This document shows, in pieces, positions 1 through 13,420 of a DNA stretch of 64,000 nt; the first letter of the stretch is position 1; every line of letters starts with the position of its first letter. The notes beneath the pieces were generated by a model. It was given only the letters and a program-made list of their open reading frames with translations. It searched no databases and was not told where the DNA came from. Source of the stretch: Carallia brachiata (taxonomy: Eukaryota; Streptophyta; Magnoliopsida; Malpighiales; Rhizophoraceae); contig JADCRB010000061.1 of the NCBI GenBank assembly GCA_021464245.1, positions 1 through 64,000 on the forward strand. The letters run 5' to 3'. The position numbers were made by a program, and so were the translations under genes.

Positions 1-330
1 GCTAAATAATAAATTGAGTCCCATTTCGACCCAACAAAATATTTAAAAATTTATCGTATATAATAAGAATTTTTTTATAATTATATTTATAAAATTTTTT
101 TTATTCTATATTTTATTATTATTATTATACAAAATATAATTATTATTATGTTACAAACAAAAATTAAGACAAAACTATTCTTACCATTAACAATTATCTA
201 ATAATAAAATTTGGCCTCGTCACTTGGGTTTATGTAATAATCAAGTCAACCGAAACAAAGCCACCTGTCCTAAACTGTGCGTCTGTGATCACCTCCAAGT
301 CCCTATATCATGTCCCCTTTTCCTTCCACC
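1..330. other. AT-rich sequence upstream of the Argonaute gene
   Basis: The first 210 bases are very AT-rich with ATT runs and no coding signal. From about 330 the sequence becomes TC-rich, typical of a plant transcription start and leader. This is presumably the distal promoter of the AGO gene. No individual element can be supported. Confidence 0.4.
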
Positions 331-463
331 TAAGCCGCTCAGAGTCCTAAAAAGGCTAAAACCCATTTCACTACCTCAGTTATCGCTGCTTCTGTCTCAC
401 TCGTCTGCTCTCTTCTTTCTCTGTTCTTGAGGAGGGGTTTCAGGGGATCTTGGTTACACTGAG

Positions 464-2986
464 GTAAAGAAGAAAGAAAAGTGAAGAAAGATTTTCGCTT
501 TGACACTGCATTTTTGTGATCTTGATCTGCTTCTGTTTCTGGGTTTGTGTAGTTTGCAGAAAAGGAGGTTCTTTTTTCTTTCTTTGGGGGGTTTTGTCTT
601 CAAAGCATATGGTTTTGGGTCTCAAAATACACCGTAGATAAGTGTGCATTCTTGTTTCTTGTTTTCCTTTAATTGATTTTCTTTCTTTTTTGTGTGTGTG
701 CGTTTTTTGGGGTTTCTGTTTTTGAGTCACCCAAGATACATGGTAGGCACATTCTTGGTTTTCTTTAAACTAAGTCTTTGGTTTTTTCTTGAAGTCTCTT
801 GCCTCGACGAGAATAATGACGGTTTTACCCATCACCTGTTCCGCGTTTTGCTCTTGTAATTCTTTGCTTTATTTTTTTATTTTCCTTTACATCTTTAAAA
901 TTTTCTTCAAAAAATTTTCAAGTTTTTGTTACCTTCTTCTGAGTGACGCCGTAAAGGCAGGATCTTTTCTGTTTTCTTGAGAAGATGCTTGGTTCTAACA
1001 AGACAGAAGTCAAAAATTAGAAAGGAAAAAAAAAAGAAAACACAAGGGTCTTTTTTTTTTTTTAGAATGACGTTTTTACCCTTCAAACCACTGTCTTCTC
1101 CCTGGCATTCGTGTTTTCTTTACCTGAGTGGATTGGCCATGTTTGTGTTCAAAGTTACTGCCTTTTTTCACTTATGTTTTCTGGGGTGTGTTCTGTTTTG
1201 CCAGATGGGGCTTTTGACTTCTAATTTCCCGTTTTTTTTTTTTTATTAGATTCTGCTGGGTTTTCCTTATTTCCACTGTTCTTCTTTATTTTTTGTTTTC
1301 GTTCTGCTTTCCTTTTCCTTTGTCCTACTTGCTAATTTGAAGCATAATACAAATAAAATAACAGACAGGGCAGAACCGAGGAGATAAGGGTTGTTTTCCA
1401 TTTCAAGTTTTCTTTTTCTCTTTTGTTTAGTTGAACGTGGAAGGTAACAATTTTTTTTTAAGAGTGAGGTCTGGTTGGAAACCACCCTAGATCTCATCTC
1501 AAGCCTCAAGTTTGATGGCGACTAGGCAATAGCTAATACTTATTCTGAGCCGTAGATGCTGTGTTGCTACAAGTTTTTTTTTTTTTGTGCACTTGAATTT
1601 GTAAGTATCAAATTGCGAATATACCCTTTGACCCCGGACTTCCTATTTTTCCCTATTCGTCTTGTTTTGCTGCCCTGCCTGTGTGTGCTGGTTTCTCCCC
1701 GACCGGCCGCTACCGATGGTTGTGTGTTGATTTTTAGTATCTTTTTCCTTTTTTTTTTTTTCTCATTATTATTATTCTTTCTCATCGTTTAGTTCATTTT
1801 ACTGGGACACTATGGTTTTTGTTTTTTTGACTTTTAAGGGTGGCATGTCATCATGGCTATTGGGCCCCGTTATTATTTTTATATACAAAGCATAATATAG
1901 AAGTGATTAAACTTGTGATTGTTTCTGAAAAGTTGGCTGGCTTGTAGAACTTTACTGCTTGTTTTCTTGTTTGCTGTCTTTTTTTTTTTTTTTCGTTTAA
2001 AAAATTGTTATTGTGAGCTTATTACACTGTGAAGTTGGCTGGCTTCTTGTTTTTTTCTTGCTTGCTGTCTTGTTCAGTATGCTAAGCCCATACAAAATTT
2101 CAATGCCAACGATAAATACACTATTTCATACTAAAAGGCTGAGAGAGCTGATCTATCTGATTTTCTTGGAACAACTATTAGTAATCTTGGTTTTTATTGA
2201 ATTCTGGCCTGGCACAAGGTTGTGTTATACCCGTTTTGGGTCTTGTGATGATTGAGCTGGTTATCTCTTTTGAGACCAAAGATCTTGGACTAAAATTTGT
2301 ATTATCCTATACACAACATTTGCTTCTGTTTTTTTTTCATATATGGCCTCTAGTAGCTTGTAGAGGGCAAGTGCTGATGCTCAGACAAGAGAAGCTTTTC
2401 ATATAGCTATTTATTCTGCTTGACTTTTTATTTTGTTCTTCGGGAATTATGAATTGGTGCTTTAGTAATTTTCCATATTCTTAAAATAATTGTGGTTTCG
2501 TGACTGATAAGTTGGTAGATTGCACAAAATTACATTGGAACACATGAACCTGATTGTCCTCGTGTGCTAAAATGACACTTGGTTGTTTGAAGTTTTCTTA
2601 CCAGCAAATTGCGGGGTAGATTTTTCCGGGCAGTCAATTGCCACACTTTTGATTTAAATCGATCATTTTTTTTTTTTAAACGAGTGGTCCTTTTCTTTGT
2701 TTCTGTTTTTTGTGTGAAAATGCTTCACGGATGTTCTTTTTGTTTGGTATTTGGCTTTAGCCGTGATCCTCCTGTTGGCATGGTATGGGAACTGGATGAA
2801 CTGAAATCATAACACATTCGTTTTATTTGTTTATTCCTTGAACTTTTTTTTTTCTTCACATTCTTAGCATTCTGCCACTGATCAGAAATATCTCATGTCA
2901 CAGATTTCATAGCATGTCCATTATCCCAATACTTCTAACATGAGGCATACACATGCTGCTTGGTTTGGTTTTTGTTTCTTCTTCAG
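464..2986 (+). other. Long intron in the 5' leader of the AGO gene
   Basis: A donor (GAG followed by GTAAAG) lies at 463/464 after a TC-rich leader. An acceptor (CTTCAG) ends at 2986, nine bases before the ATG at 2995. The 2.5 kb between is T-rich on this strand, as plant introns are, and its small open frames look like no known protein. Leader introns near the start often raise expression in plants, so this may be regulatory. The donor choice is inference, since another GT nearby could serve. Confidence 0.5.
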
Positions 2987-2994
2987 ACATAAAA

Positions 2995-5900
2995 ATGGAA
3001 GCTTTGGAAGAGCCAGACACCTTGCCACCTCCACCACCTGAGATACCTTCTGGTGTGGTTCCTGTTCAAGTAACACCAGAACCTATTCCTGAGGCATACA
3101 AAAAGGCCCCGAAACCCAAACGCAGCCCAACGAGTAGACATGGTTCTGGGTCTAGAGGACAAAAAATACAACTGCTTTCTAATCATTTCAAAGTTGGTGT
3201 CAGTAGCTCCGGAGGCTACTTTTTCCACTACAGTGTGAGCTTTTTTTTCTCATGTTTTGAATTACCTGCATGGAAAGCTCGGCTCCATTGCTTAAATTTT
3301 ATCTGCTCTATTTCTGTTATTCAATGCATTAGGTTGCCTTCTTTTATGAGGATGGTCGCCCAGTTGAAGCGAAGGGAATTGGAAGAAAACTAATTGATAA
3401 GGTTCATGAGACTTATGACTCAGATCTTGCTGGAAAGGACTTCGCTTATGATGGAGAGAAGACCTTATTTACAATTGGTGCCCTCCCAAGGAACAAAATG
3501 GAATTCACTGTTTTGCTTGATGATCTCTCATCAAATAGGTGTTTAAAGAGATTGGTTTGGTTTCTTTGAACTTATCATAAGGATCTGAGTGTGACTCATG
3601 GGGACAATTTGTTGTTTAGGGTTGCCAATAATGGGAGTGGTAGTCCTACTGAGAATGACAAAAAGAGGATGAGGAGGGGGTTCCAGTCCAAAACATTTAA
3701 AGTGGAGCTCACTTTTGCTACCAAAATACCTATGCAGGCCATAACAGCTGCTTTGCGTGGTCAAGAATCGGAGAATTCCCAGGAAGCTGTCCGAGTCTTA
3801 GACATCATTTTAAGACAGCATGCAGCAAAACAGTGAGTGCAGATCATGCAGTTATTTTTTTTCTGGCATGAGTTAGTTATTGCAAATGACGTTTGCTAAT
3901 CTCCTTTCAGGGGCTGCCTTCTTGTTCGCCAATCTTTTTTTCATAACGATCCAAAAAATTATGTTGATCTTGGTGGCGGTGTCCTTGGATGCCGAGGATT
4001 CCACTCTAGTTTTAGAGCCACGCAGAATGGGTTATCCCTTAATATGGGTAGGATGTTAAACTTTTCTTTTTGTAGTGTAATGTTTCCAACCTTTTCCCTT
4101 TATCATTGATTTTTATTCTCAATGACAGATGGTTCGACCACCACAATTATTCAACCTGGACCACTGGTTGACTTTCTCATAGCCAACCAAAACGTGTCTG
4201 ACCCTTTTCAGCTAGACTGGGCAAAGGTGTGAAATCTTCTCTCAAGCACTGATTTTATGCTTAAGATTGTTTTACCAAGTTCGATTCCCTGTTGTGTGTT
4301 CGACAACAGGCTAAACGCACAATGAAAAATTTGAGGATAAAGGTCTCTCCCACAAACCAAGAGTACCGAATAACCGGTCTGAGTGAAGATCCTTGCAAGG
4401 AGCAGTTGTAAGTTGACTGTGTTAGGTCCTAGTTACGAGCTTAAATTTTTGCATGGTTCATAATCATGACAAATCATTCTTTGCTTTCTGTTCTTTCTTA
4501 TGTGGCTTTCATTCTATATTACTGCCTTTTCTGACCATAGGTTCTCCCTGAAAACGAGAGGAACAAAAGACGAAAATGGTGATGTTGAAAGTATTGAGAT
4601 AACAGTTTATGATTATTTTGCCAATCATCGACAAATAACCTTGCGCTACTCTGGAGATTTGCCATGCATAAATGTTGGCAAGCCTAAAAGACCGACATAT
4701 ATTCCTGTTGAGGTGACTATGCCCATTTTGTCTTTACATGACAAAAGAGAAAATGAATGTTGTAGATGTTCATTGTTCTTTGCTGCTACATCTATTCCTT
4801 GGCCTCTATGTGGGACATAACATAGCAATTATACTTGCTTTCTCTTTAGCTTTGTTCTCTGCTCCCCTTGCAACGCTATACGAAGGCATTGACAGTTTTT
4901 CAGAGGTCTCAGTTAGTTGAGAAATCAAGACAAAAGCCCCAAGAAAATGAGGATATTGACTGATGTAAGTTTATACTGTTTGATTCCAATAGATGGTGAT
5001 TGCATCTTTTATAACATTCTGTACTAATCTATGAACCTTATCTTTTCCAGGTAATGAAAACTAACAACTATGAAGCTGAACCAATGCTTCGTTCTTGTGG
5101 AATCACCATAAGTAGCCATTTTACGCAAGTGGAAGGCCGTGTATTATCAGCCCCCAGGGTACCTTGTTGTCAGCCCCTTGATATAATTTTTACTATTATG
5201 GTTTCCTGGAGATTTCTTCATAGTTGAATGATGTTCATTAGCGCTGAATTTGTAGATGACTCTGATAACTGGAGCACTTATATTTTTTTATGGTGGCAGT
5301 TGAAGGTTGGTAATGGGGATGATGTCACTCCAAGAAATGGACGGTGGAACTTTAACCATAAGGTGGTCTCTGTGAATTTTTTTTTTATATGAATGTGGCT
5401 TCAGTGATTATAAGTTCGTAACAAAAATATGCCTCTCTTGCAGAGATTTTTTGAAACAGCTAAAATTGAAAATTGGGCGGTGGTGAATTTTTCGGCTCGT
5501 TGTGACATCCGTGGTCTGTGTAGAGACTTGGCTAAATTTGGAGAAATGAAAGGGATTGTAAGTTGTACTAATGTCTGAGCAATGAATTTGCTGTCTAGTA
5601 CTTTGTTGTAAATATTGCTTGTTTTTTTTTTTTTTTTTTTTTTTGTAGTCAATAAGTCCCCCAGTGGAAGTTTTTGAAGAGAGTCCTCAGTTTCGGCGGG
5701 CACCACCTCCTGTCCGTGTAGAGAAAATGTTTGAGCAAATACAGCCAAAATTCCCTGATGGCCCTCCCCGCTTTATTCTGTGTCTTCTTCCTGATAGGAA
5801 GAACTGTGACATATATGGTTGGCTGATTTATTTTTTCATGCAGTCCTTCTTGTTGAGTGCATCATTCTTTTTGGCCTGATAATTAGCTAATGTTTAAGGT

Positions 5901-8900
5901 CCTTGGAAGAGAAAGAATCTTGCAGAATTTGGAATTTTCAACCAATGTCTTGCACCTTATAGAGTCAATGAGCAATATCTTATGAATGTTCTCTTGAAGA
6001 TAAATGCCAAGGTGGGCTAGCTTACCAATACTGATTTGTTGAAGAAATCTTTCTGGTCCCGTTTTCTGTTCCTCTGTACTGGGCTACTGGACATTTTGCT
6101 GACTATTGTTTTATGATGCTGCATGTTAGCTTGGTGGTTTGAACTCTGTATTGGCTGTTGAGCAATCAAGAACTATCCCTGTGGTCTCCAAGATTCCGAC
6201 AATCATATTTGGCATGGATGTTTCACACGGATCTCCTGGTCAGTCTAGTGTGCCATCCATTGCTGCGGTATGGTGCTTCTTTCCTAATTTGATTTTTCTC
6301 CTGAAGTTTGGGAATCATTGTGGGTTATGTAGTGACTGTTTTATCGGTAATATCCGTGATAACTCTAAGCTCTGATGTGCTGCTTGTTAAATCTTTAGGT
6401 TGTTAGTTCTAGGAATTGGCCTCTGCTTTCTCGTTACAGGGCATCTGTTCGCAGCCAGTCTCCAAAGGTGGAGATGATAGATGCCCTCTTCAAACCATCA
6501 CCAGATAATGAGGATAACGGGATTGTCAGGTGACAAACCATGGCTGTTAATAACCTTAGTAGTTTATATATAGTTGCAGGACTTGGTTGGAGTTCTCTTT
6601 TTTATCCAACTGAATTCCCTTTTATTTGACGTACTAAAGTTGCAAATCTGCTCTTTTTCAGGGAACTTTTGCTGGACTTCTATAAGAGTTCTGGCCAAGT
6701 GAAGCCAGCTCAGATAATAATATTCAGGTTAAGTTCTTTTTTATTTTTTGATTGTTTTCTGTGCCAATGGGGTTGCAAATGCATTGCATTTAAATCTCTC
6801 ATATTTCTCGCAACTCTTGTTTGATTAAAATGTTAAAAGTCTTATGGATATGACAGACGCTTTCTCCTGGTCTTTGGAGAAAATTGTGGAAAAGAATGAA
6901 TTCAGAACGTTTCTGCACAATGCTGCTTTTTTAGTGCAATGTTTGTCTGCTGTTGTATTAATGATTTGTTTTTCTCGTTAGTTTCAATTTCATTGGTTAT
7001 GGTTCGGTTGGCCTTAATAAAATGCATAATTGTTATCAAACTTTTCATTACGTTTGATAGGATGTAATGAATGTAATCAGGTCCAATTTCTTTGACATTC
7101 TTTTTAAGAAATTTTAGCTGATCATATCCTGTCTTGTAAAGTATGCCGTATTATTTGTTGCTCAAATATAGCATAATTATGTTATGACGACAAACTAAAA
7201 TGCGTGCTCCTTATTTGTTGCATTAGTATAACATAGTCACACAATGACAACTAACTGAAACAGGCATGATCATACTGAACTTTAGGTGATGCAAGGGCAT
7301 GTTGAGCTAAATGGAAAATGATGCAATTTATTATCTCCAATGAAGCTTATGAGGCTTTTTGTTGATGGTAGATAGTCTCTCTTGTATGGTGTTTTAGCTT
7401 CAGCCGTTGAAGCCTTTGAGCTAATATTGCCCATACTTGCTTTTTTATCTCATTTAGTGATAATCTTATTGCAACCCTACAATTACAAAAAATGTGCATT
7501 TTCTTGTTGCAATTATTCTCACTGTGTGTGCAAATTTGTTGATCTCTTTCATTTTGGATTTCATGTTGAACAGGGATGGAGTGAGTGAGTCCCAATTCAA
7601 CCAAGTCCTCAATATCGAGCTGGATCAAATCATGGAGGTATTTTTCACTTGCTCGTCTATAAATAACATGGAAGTTTCCTATTTGTTTTGTTTAGCTGCT
7701 TTTTATAATTCTGGGTAATTTTTAGCTTTTTTCACTAATATGTTAAACAGGCCTGCAAGTTCCTTGATGAAAGCTGGTCGCCAAAATTCACCGTTATTGT
7801 AGCACAAAAGAATCATCATACTAAGTTCTTCCAAGCTGGCTCTCCAGAAAATGTTCCTCCAGGTTGCTATTTTCAAATATTATACTGTAAAAACTGCAAG
7901 TCGAACTTATTTTAATGACATTAAGGTTTTATTTTTCTTGATGCAGGAACTGTCATAGATAATGGTGTTTGTCACCCGCAAGCCTATGATTTCTACATGT
8001 GTGCACATGCTGGAATGATTGTAAGTTCTGTTGCAATACTTTCTTGAAGTAGTTGGATGTAGATCATTGGCAGGAAGATAGAGAGGAAATTCTGAACTTG
8101 CATTTGTTCGTTTGTACTGATGTTTGTGGTTGGAATTTGTAGTTGTATTCAACTAATCATGCTTGATATCCACTTTTAATACTGGTGTGTGAAAGCGAAG
8201 CAACTCTTTCCAGTCTATCTACCCACATATCGTTCAGCTCTACATGCTTGATATAGCTTTTGTTGTTTATAGGGAACAACAAGGCCCACTCACTACCACG
8301 TTCTGTTGGATGAGATTGGCTTTTCCCCTGATGATCTTCAAGAACTGGTCCATTCTCTGTCCTATGTGTAAGTTGTTCTTGGTATCTTTTTGCTAGCAGA
8401 TAATTTTATACTTCTTGTTGCCATCTGAATAGGATTGTAATCCAAGTTTGTCATAACTAATTTACAGGTACCAGAAAAGCACAACTGCTATATCTGTAGG
8501 TAATGAATTTTTCTTACAATCTTATGCGATTTGTATTTTGAGAATTGGATTCTCCACTAAATTTAACACCTTTTAGATAGAACTGGCATTCTTTCCCAAC
8601 ACAACTTTAGTTGCTAGTAAATATTGATGTAGTTATGGTACATCTGCCGAGGGTGATGGCATTAAATTTTTGCCTGGGCTTGTTTTTTTGCCTCTGATAT
8701 ATAGACTTATCCTTTCATTTTTTCTTCCCTAATGAATTAATGCTCCATGGTTCTGCGAGGGGATTGCTACATTTTGGCTTCTGACAAATGAATGAACTGC
8801 TTGAGAACACCAATCCATTTCGTGGAGCTAATTCATTGCTATGCTTCATGCAGTTTCTCCTGTGCGATATGCTCACTTGGCAGCAACTCAGATTTCACAG

Positions 8901-9029
8901 TTCCTGAAGTTTGATGACATGTCGGAAACCTCTTCGAGCCATGGGGGACTCAGTTCTTCAGGGCCAACTCCCGTGCCCGAGCTACCGGTGCTGCACCAGA
9001 AAGTTTGTAGCTCTATGTTTTTCTGTTGA
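2995..9029 (+). CDS. AGO4: Argonaute of the AGO4/6/9/16 clade, with an internal frameshift
   Basis: AGO4-clade proteins bind 24-nt siRNAs and guide RNA-directed DNA methylation in the nucleus. I traced 22 coding exons: 2995-3234, 3333-3538, 3620-3832, 3911-4047, 4129-4226, 4310-4407, 4541-4712, 4850-4964, 5051-5158, 5300-5362, 5444-5557, 5649-5817, 5899-6011, 6130-6267, 6399-6529, 6662-6727, 7574-7637, 7751-7862, 7947-8020, 8273-8367, 8468-8499, 8854-9029. The order is a proline-rich N terminus, N and PAZ domains, then MID and PIWI, ending in MFFC as in AGO4. Counting the missing bases as present, the protein is 911 residues (AtAGO4 has 924). The slicer triad is kept: Asp646 in MDVSHG, Asp729 in FRDGV, His861 in YAHLA. 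The ATG at 2995 is the first after the leader intron. Exon 8 is 115 nt where 117 is expected. Read literally, translation stops at 4961 after 425 residues, without PIWI (see findings). Confidence 0.96.
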
Positions 9030-11197
9030 GGTTTCTTGTAATGTTGTCTCATCACTCGGAGAGCCTTACTAGGTACTTCGGTTGTTTTCAGTGCATATGT
9101 TTATATTTAAGGTATGTCAATAGTCTGTTTCCATCAAATGGCGTTGGTAGTTTCTAGTTGCTAGCTGGCTTGTTGATGTGTACCTTTGAGTAGCTTTTTT
9201 CAATTCGGTGCAAGATTCTGTTTGCAAGTAAAGCCAAGTAGGTTTTTTTTACTTCCTTTTTTCTTCTCTCTCCTGATAGTCTTGATTTAAGGTATTATTG
9301 TCTGCATGTTTGCCCAACTTATTGTATTGAGAAAATCAAATTCTAGCCATTCTGAGGTTGGCTTAACATATCCTAGAAGAGTGGCTCTCGGCTGGATGAG
9401 CCTATTCTTGTTCATTTGCTTCTGGTGCCATTGAGGTAAGATGGATGCATAAAAGGCATCTTGCTTTTTTATTTTTTTGTTGAACCATTTACGTATAAGA
9501 CATTTTGTTATTGACTAATTTTGATGCCTACAAGCAGAGACTGCGTTTTTTGGTATGTTCCATGGACGCGTTCGCTTAGGAGAAACAAAACTCTCGACAA
9601 ACTCATTTCTCCAGACTTCTGTAATGCACTTGGCATTAGTAGTTTGATGCGGCAACTGGGACTCTGCCAGCGTTGGTGCCACAAAACTCGGTTCCAGAAT
9701 AAAGGTTGAGCGGCAATGTGAAAGCAACCTATTGCCTGGTGGCTAAAACCTGTAATAGCAGGCATCAGGAAACCGCCAATTCTCTATGCCCCGAAGGGCA
9801 AGCCTTTTGGAAGCTTGCCTTCTACAACTGCTCTTACCATCCATAAAAGATAACAATCACTCCCTTTTACATCCAGAGATGGCTTTTCTATTTACTTAGC
9901 GCCAGTTAAGGGCTCACAAACGGGACATTCAACGCAGAACCTACTGGCTATCACCAGATGGTTTTGTGGAAGCGTAGTTTCTGGTTATGGAGATACCGGA
10001 ACCATGTCCTGTATAATCTTCCAGTGGCCGGTAAGTGAAGGGATGGTATGGTCTGTTCGATTGCCTCAAAGGCCAGACTCTTGCTGGCCAATCCAAAATT
10101 TAACACAATAAGGCAGGTTTGATGATGCAAATTAAACTTCAAATGGCCATGTCATATTAGCACGTAAAAGTACACAGAACCGTAACCTCTTGTTCCAACT
10201 GGCAAAACTAGTGAGTGTTGTAAAGAAGCCAGGCTGCTGTATTTAACTCACAAAAATGTTGCTAAGAAGCCAGTCTGCTTTATCAATGTCAGAGAACTGG
10301 TCACAACCATGACTTAAAAAGGGCAGGGAAACGATCAAGGGGCAACCCAGGAATTGAAATTTCAGCTTTTGTAAGAGCGAGTTTGACCTGCCCCTGAATC
10401 ACGAGGTAGTAAATGCTATCAGCAACACAAGACTTTGAGCTTTTTCTTCTTTCTGGGCATTCACATGAAAGTGCAAAATTTGTATATATACGGAGACCTA
10501 GTAAACAAAGTTTTCTGATCTACTAAAAGGAAAAAGGACACCAAAATGGAACTGGGCAGCCTGGAGGAAATTTTTTGTCCTATACCAGTTTTATGGGTGA
10601 AGGGTGGAGTACTGGCAGGATGAAAAGTTTTGTTCTCTACCATTATAATGGCTGAAGATGACTTTGTGAGTAACTGCAACTCCTTTGTTTACGAGCACAG
10701 CAGATAACCTGTTGACAAGTAGTGATTTTGTGATTATATTGCTATATGTTGAATATATGCCATTCAGATTATATCTGAATTCGATTTAGAGCTTGGATCA
10801 TATATCTTTATTTAGGTTGTGTGATGAAGAGTTATAGCTTTTGTTGTCACATAACAATGCAGGTATATCTTCTGTAATCGGAAAAATCTTAGTCGCAAAA
10901 GAACCAAGAGCACCAGATCCGGTGCTAGCGGCATACTGATCAAATGTTTCAGGAATTAAAAAAAAAAAAAAAAAAACCCAAAGGAAATATGTAGAGCTGG
11001 TGTAAATGATAAATTTCAAAGCTATTCTCTGAAGTCTACATGGAAGCAAAAATTGGCGATAGCCTGCAGTTGCATGAGCTGAAAATGAGCATTCCAAGAG
11101 TGCTGGGATTGGTGTTGGGAAACTAAGGTTGGCCAGCTTCCTGAAATTGAGAATGGCGTCCAACATCAACATGATAGTTTTCTATGAAACATCAATG
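9030..11197. other. Tail-to-tail spacer between AGO and bZIP
   Basis: This holds the AGO 3' UTR at the left and the bZIP 3' UTR at the right. The open frames (largest 124 codons on the minus strand at 10798-11172) resemble no family and lack splice support. A run of about 18 A lies near 10958. I see no gene here. Confidence 0.5.
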
Positions 11198-12541
11198 TCA
11201 AAAAGGGGCTGAGTTCATTCTACGAAAGGGGTGCCGGGGCTCGGGAGGTGGTGGGCAAGGCAAGGCCTTCTCCAACTCCTGCAACAAGAAGTCAACAACG
11301 AGAAGCACAGCTTAATATTGCAACAACCAAGTGCATAATTCTGTTGGGAAAGTTCAAAAAACACATTATTGATGAGAGATATATATTGCATTTTTGCAGC
11401 AATATCGGCCAAGCATTTCAATGTATTGGAAAGGAGGTGACTTGACACTAGAATTTAGTGATGTACAATAAATTGTTGCTTTGAATTCGTGATTCTTTGA
11501 TTCTATGTTAAAGGGAATGGGAAGAGAATCTTTAAAAATTTTCGAAAGAAATTTGATGGATTGAAGATTTGGATTTAGGGAAAATCTACCTGTTGCCTTC
11601 TGAGTCTTTGATTCTCTTCTTCAAGACGAGAGACCTTGATCTCCAACTCATGGGTATATGCCTGTCTTTCAATATGCAAATACATTGAAAGTCTGTTAGA
11701 GAAAGTGAAATGAGCAACAGCCAATATTCAAACATAAAAAGAGCACCACATTGGAGAGTCCAACCTGCCTCCTTGCCCGCGACCGAGCAGCAGATTCCCT
11801 GTTCTTGATCATCCTCTTCTGCTTCCTTTCAACAGTCTTTTCGGGCACAGCTCCTGTGGCGACCCTTTTCCTTCCAGGCATCGGCGTATCAGATATAGTC
11901 CTCATCAAAGCGGAAGGTGAAAAGTTGGTTTGTGAATCAGGGTAAGTTGTTGCATCCAGAACAGGAATGGACTGTTGAATGAGATTCCCTGGCATGAAAA
12001 CTGATATCATGCCGTGTTGTTGCGGCTGGTTCTGCACAGATGGGAGCTGGAGTTGCATCCACTGAGATGTTTCTATTTGATAAGGGACAGAGCCATCATT
12101 GCCTGGAGGAGGCAATTCAGTGTTCACACCAGCTTCCACCAAGAAATCCTCAAGAGTCATCTCACCCAGACTAGGCTGTCTTTGTTGAGCCTTCTTTTCC
12201 TGAATACCATCCGCACCATTCCTCTTTTTTTGTTGGATATCTCTCCACACCTCATCTACAGTCTTTTTGCTAAGATCCCTTGACAATGTTATACTACCTT
12301 TCCCAGGCAGAATTGAGGCCAAAATACCAAAGCCTACACTATTCTCTTGGGCACTGCACACACTCTTGAGAAGCTCATCAAGATTCATGCTTCCTAATGG
12401 TTTCCCAAAATCCCCCAACTGCTTTTGTACCTCTTCAAGTGTCAGGCTGTACATTGAACCTTCCCTGCCTAAAGACTGCAACTTTGCTTCTTCAACTTCA
12501 GCACATTGTGATCCCATTTGTGTGCTTGAGTTTGCTTTCAC
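11198..12541 (-). CDS. AREB3: Group A bZIP transcription factor, ABI5/AREB3-like
   Basis: The family binds ABRE/G-box sites and mediates abscisic acid responses in the nucleus. Three exons, all in phase 0, were joined: 12541-11765, 11661-11590 and 11278-11198, giving 309 residues. The family blocks are visible in order. C1 is around MYSLTLEEVQ; C2 is LSRDLSKKTVDEVW; C3 is GEMTLEDFLVEAG. The basic region is RMIKNRESAARSRARRQ at the end of exon 1. The leucine zipper starts in exon 2 (YTHELEIKVSRLEEE). The C4 tail RRMNSAPF carries an R-x-x-S-x-P-like site typical of 14-3-3 binding in this family. The start is the first ATG of the long frame; a second Met at codon 9 begins MGSQ and could also serve. 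The exact orthologue (AREB3, DPBF2 or DPBF4) is not certain. Confidence 0.94.
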
Positions 12542-13420
12542 TATCTCTTTAATCCACCTATACAGCTATACCAATCATTCATTTATCTCCATGAATCTGG
12601 AGCAACTTTTATTCAAATCAGGAAACTTGTAGGTAGTCAAAAGTAGACCCAGCAGCAAAGCTTAAAAAAAAAAAAAAAAAAAAAAAAAGAAACCAAATAT
12701 AACAAAAGTGACAACAAATCATTACAATCCAATAAGTGTAATAGACCCACCAACCTAGTTATGCTATCTGAGAATTTAGTTTACCAATATTGTAAAGTGT
12801 ATACCAAAAGCAAAATGAGGAAACACTCGCTGAAACATTTCAAATAAGGATAGGAGTGAGAGGGTGAAAGTTTGCTAAAAGAAGAAAAAAAAAAAAAAAC
12901 AAAAGGCTGTGAGAAAGAGAATGAAAAAAGCCCACTTCAGTTTAAACCAAAGAACCTCAGATTACACAGCAAAACACACAAAATGAAACTATCCAAATAT
13001 AAACAATGCAGAGAACAAAAGAAGAAGTAGAAATAGATACCCCACAAGAAGATGTAAAGTTCCTTCAAGTCATCTTGCTGCATGGATGGAAATATATATC
13101 AAACAGGTTCCAAGGAGAACAAACCAAAAGTGAATGTTGAAGAAAGGAATGCAGCCACATTTGTCTTGGTAATGAACTATAAAGACATGAGAAAAAAAAA
13201 AAATGAGAACTTTCTTTTTCTTTAAGAATTAACCGAAGCAGTCTCTCCAACAAAAAAAAGAACAGAATTAGAAAGAATCCAAATTTACTGACATTGGAGA
13301 GTTAAATGAATCAAAAGAAGAAAATGAATTATAAAATGGGAAATAGTGACTCAATAATCAGCTGCCCCCGGATGCCTGGATCCGATCTGAATCATCTGAA
13401 AAAGTGACACTACACCTGGC
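12542..13420 (-). other. 5' leader region of the bZIP gene
   Basis: The strand opposite the gene is A-rich, with a run of about 25 A at 12664-12688 and A/G-rich stretches, so the transcribed strand is T/CT-rich like a plant leader or leader intron. No coding frame is supported. Leader and intron ends cannot be placed from sequence alone. Confidence 0.35.

Noticed and set aside
5618..5648. Run of about 24 T in the AGO gene
   Set aside because: It sits directly before an acceptor and is simply a long polypyrimidine tract.
10798..11172. Minus-strand frame of 124 codons next to the bZIP last exon
   Set aside because: It runs through a poly(A) tract (Phe run) in the presumed bZIP 3' UTR. The true last exon ends at 11198.
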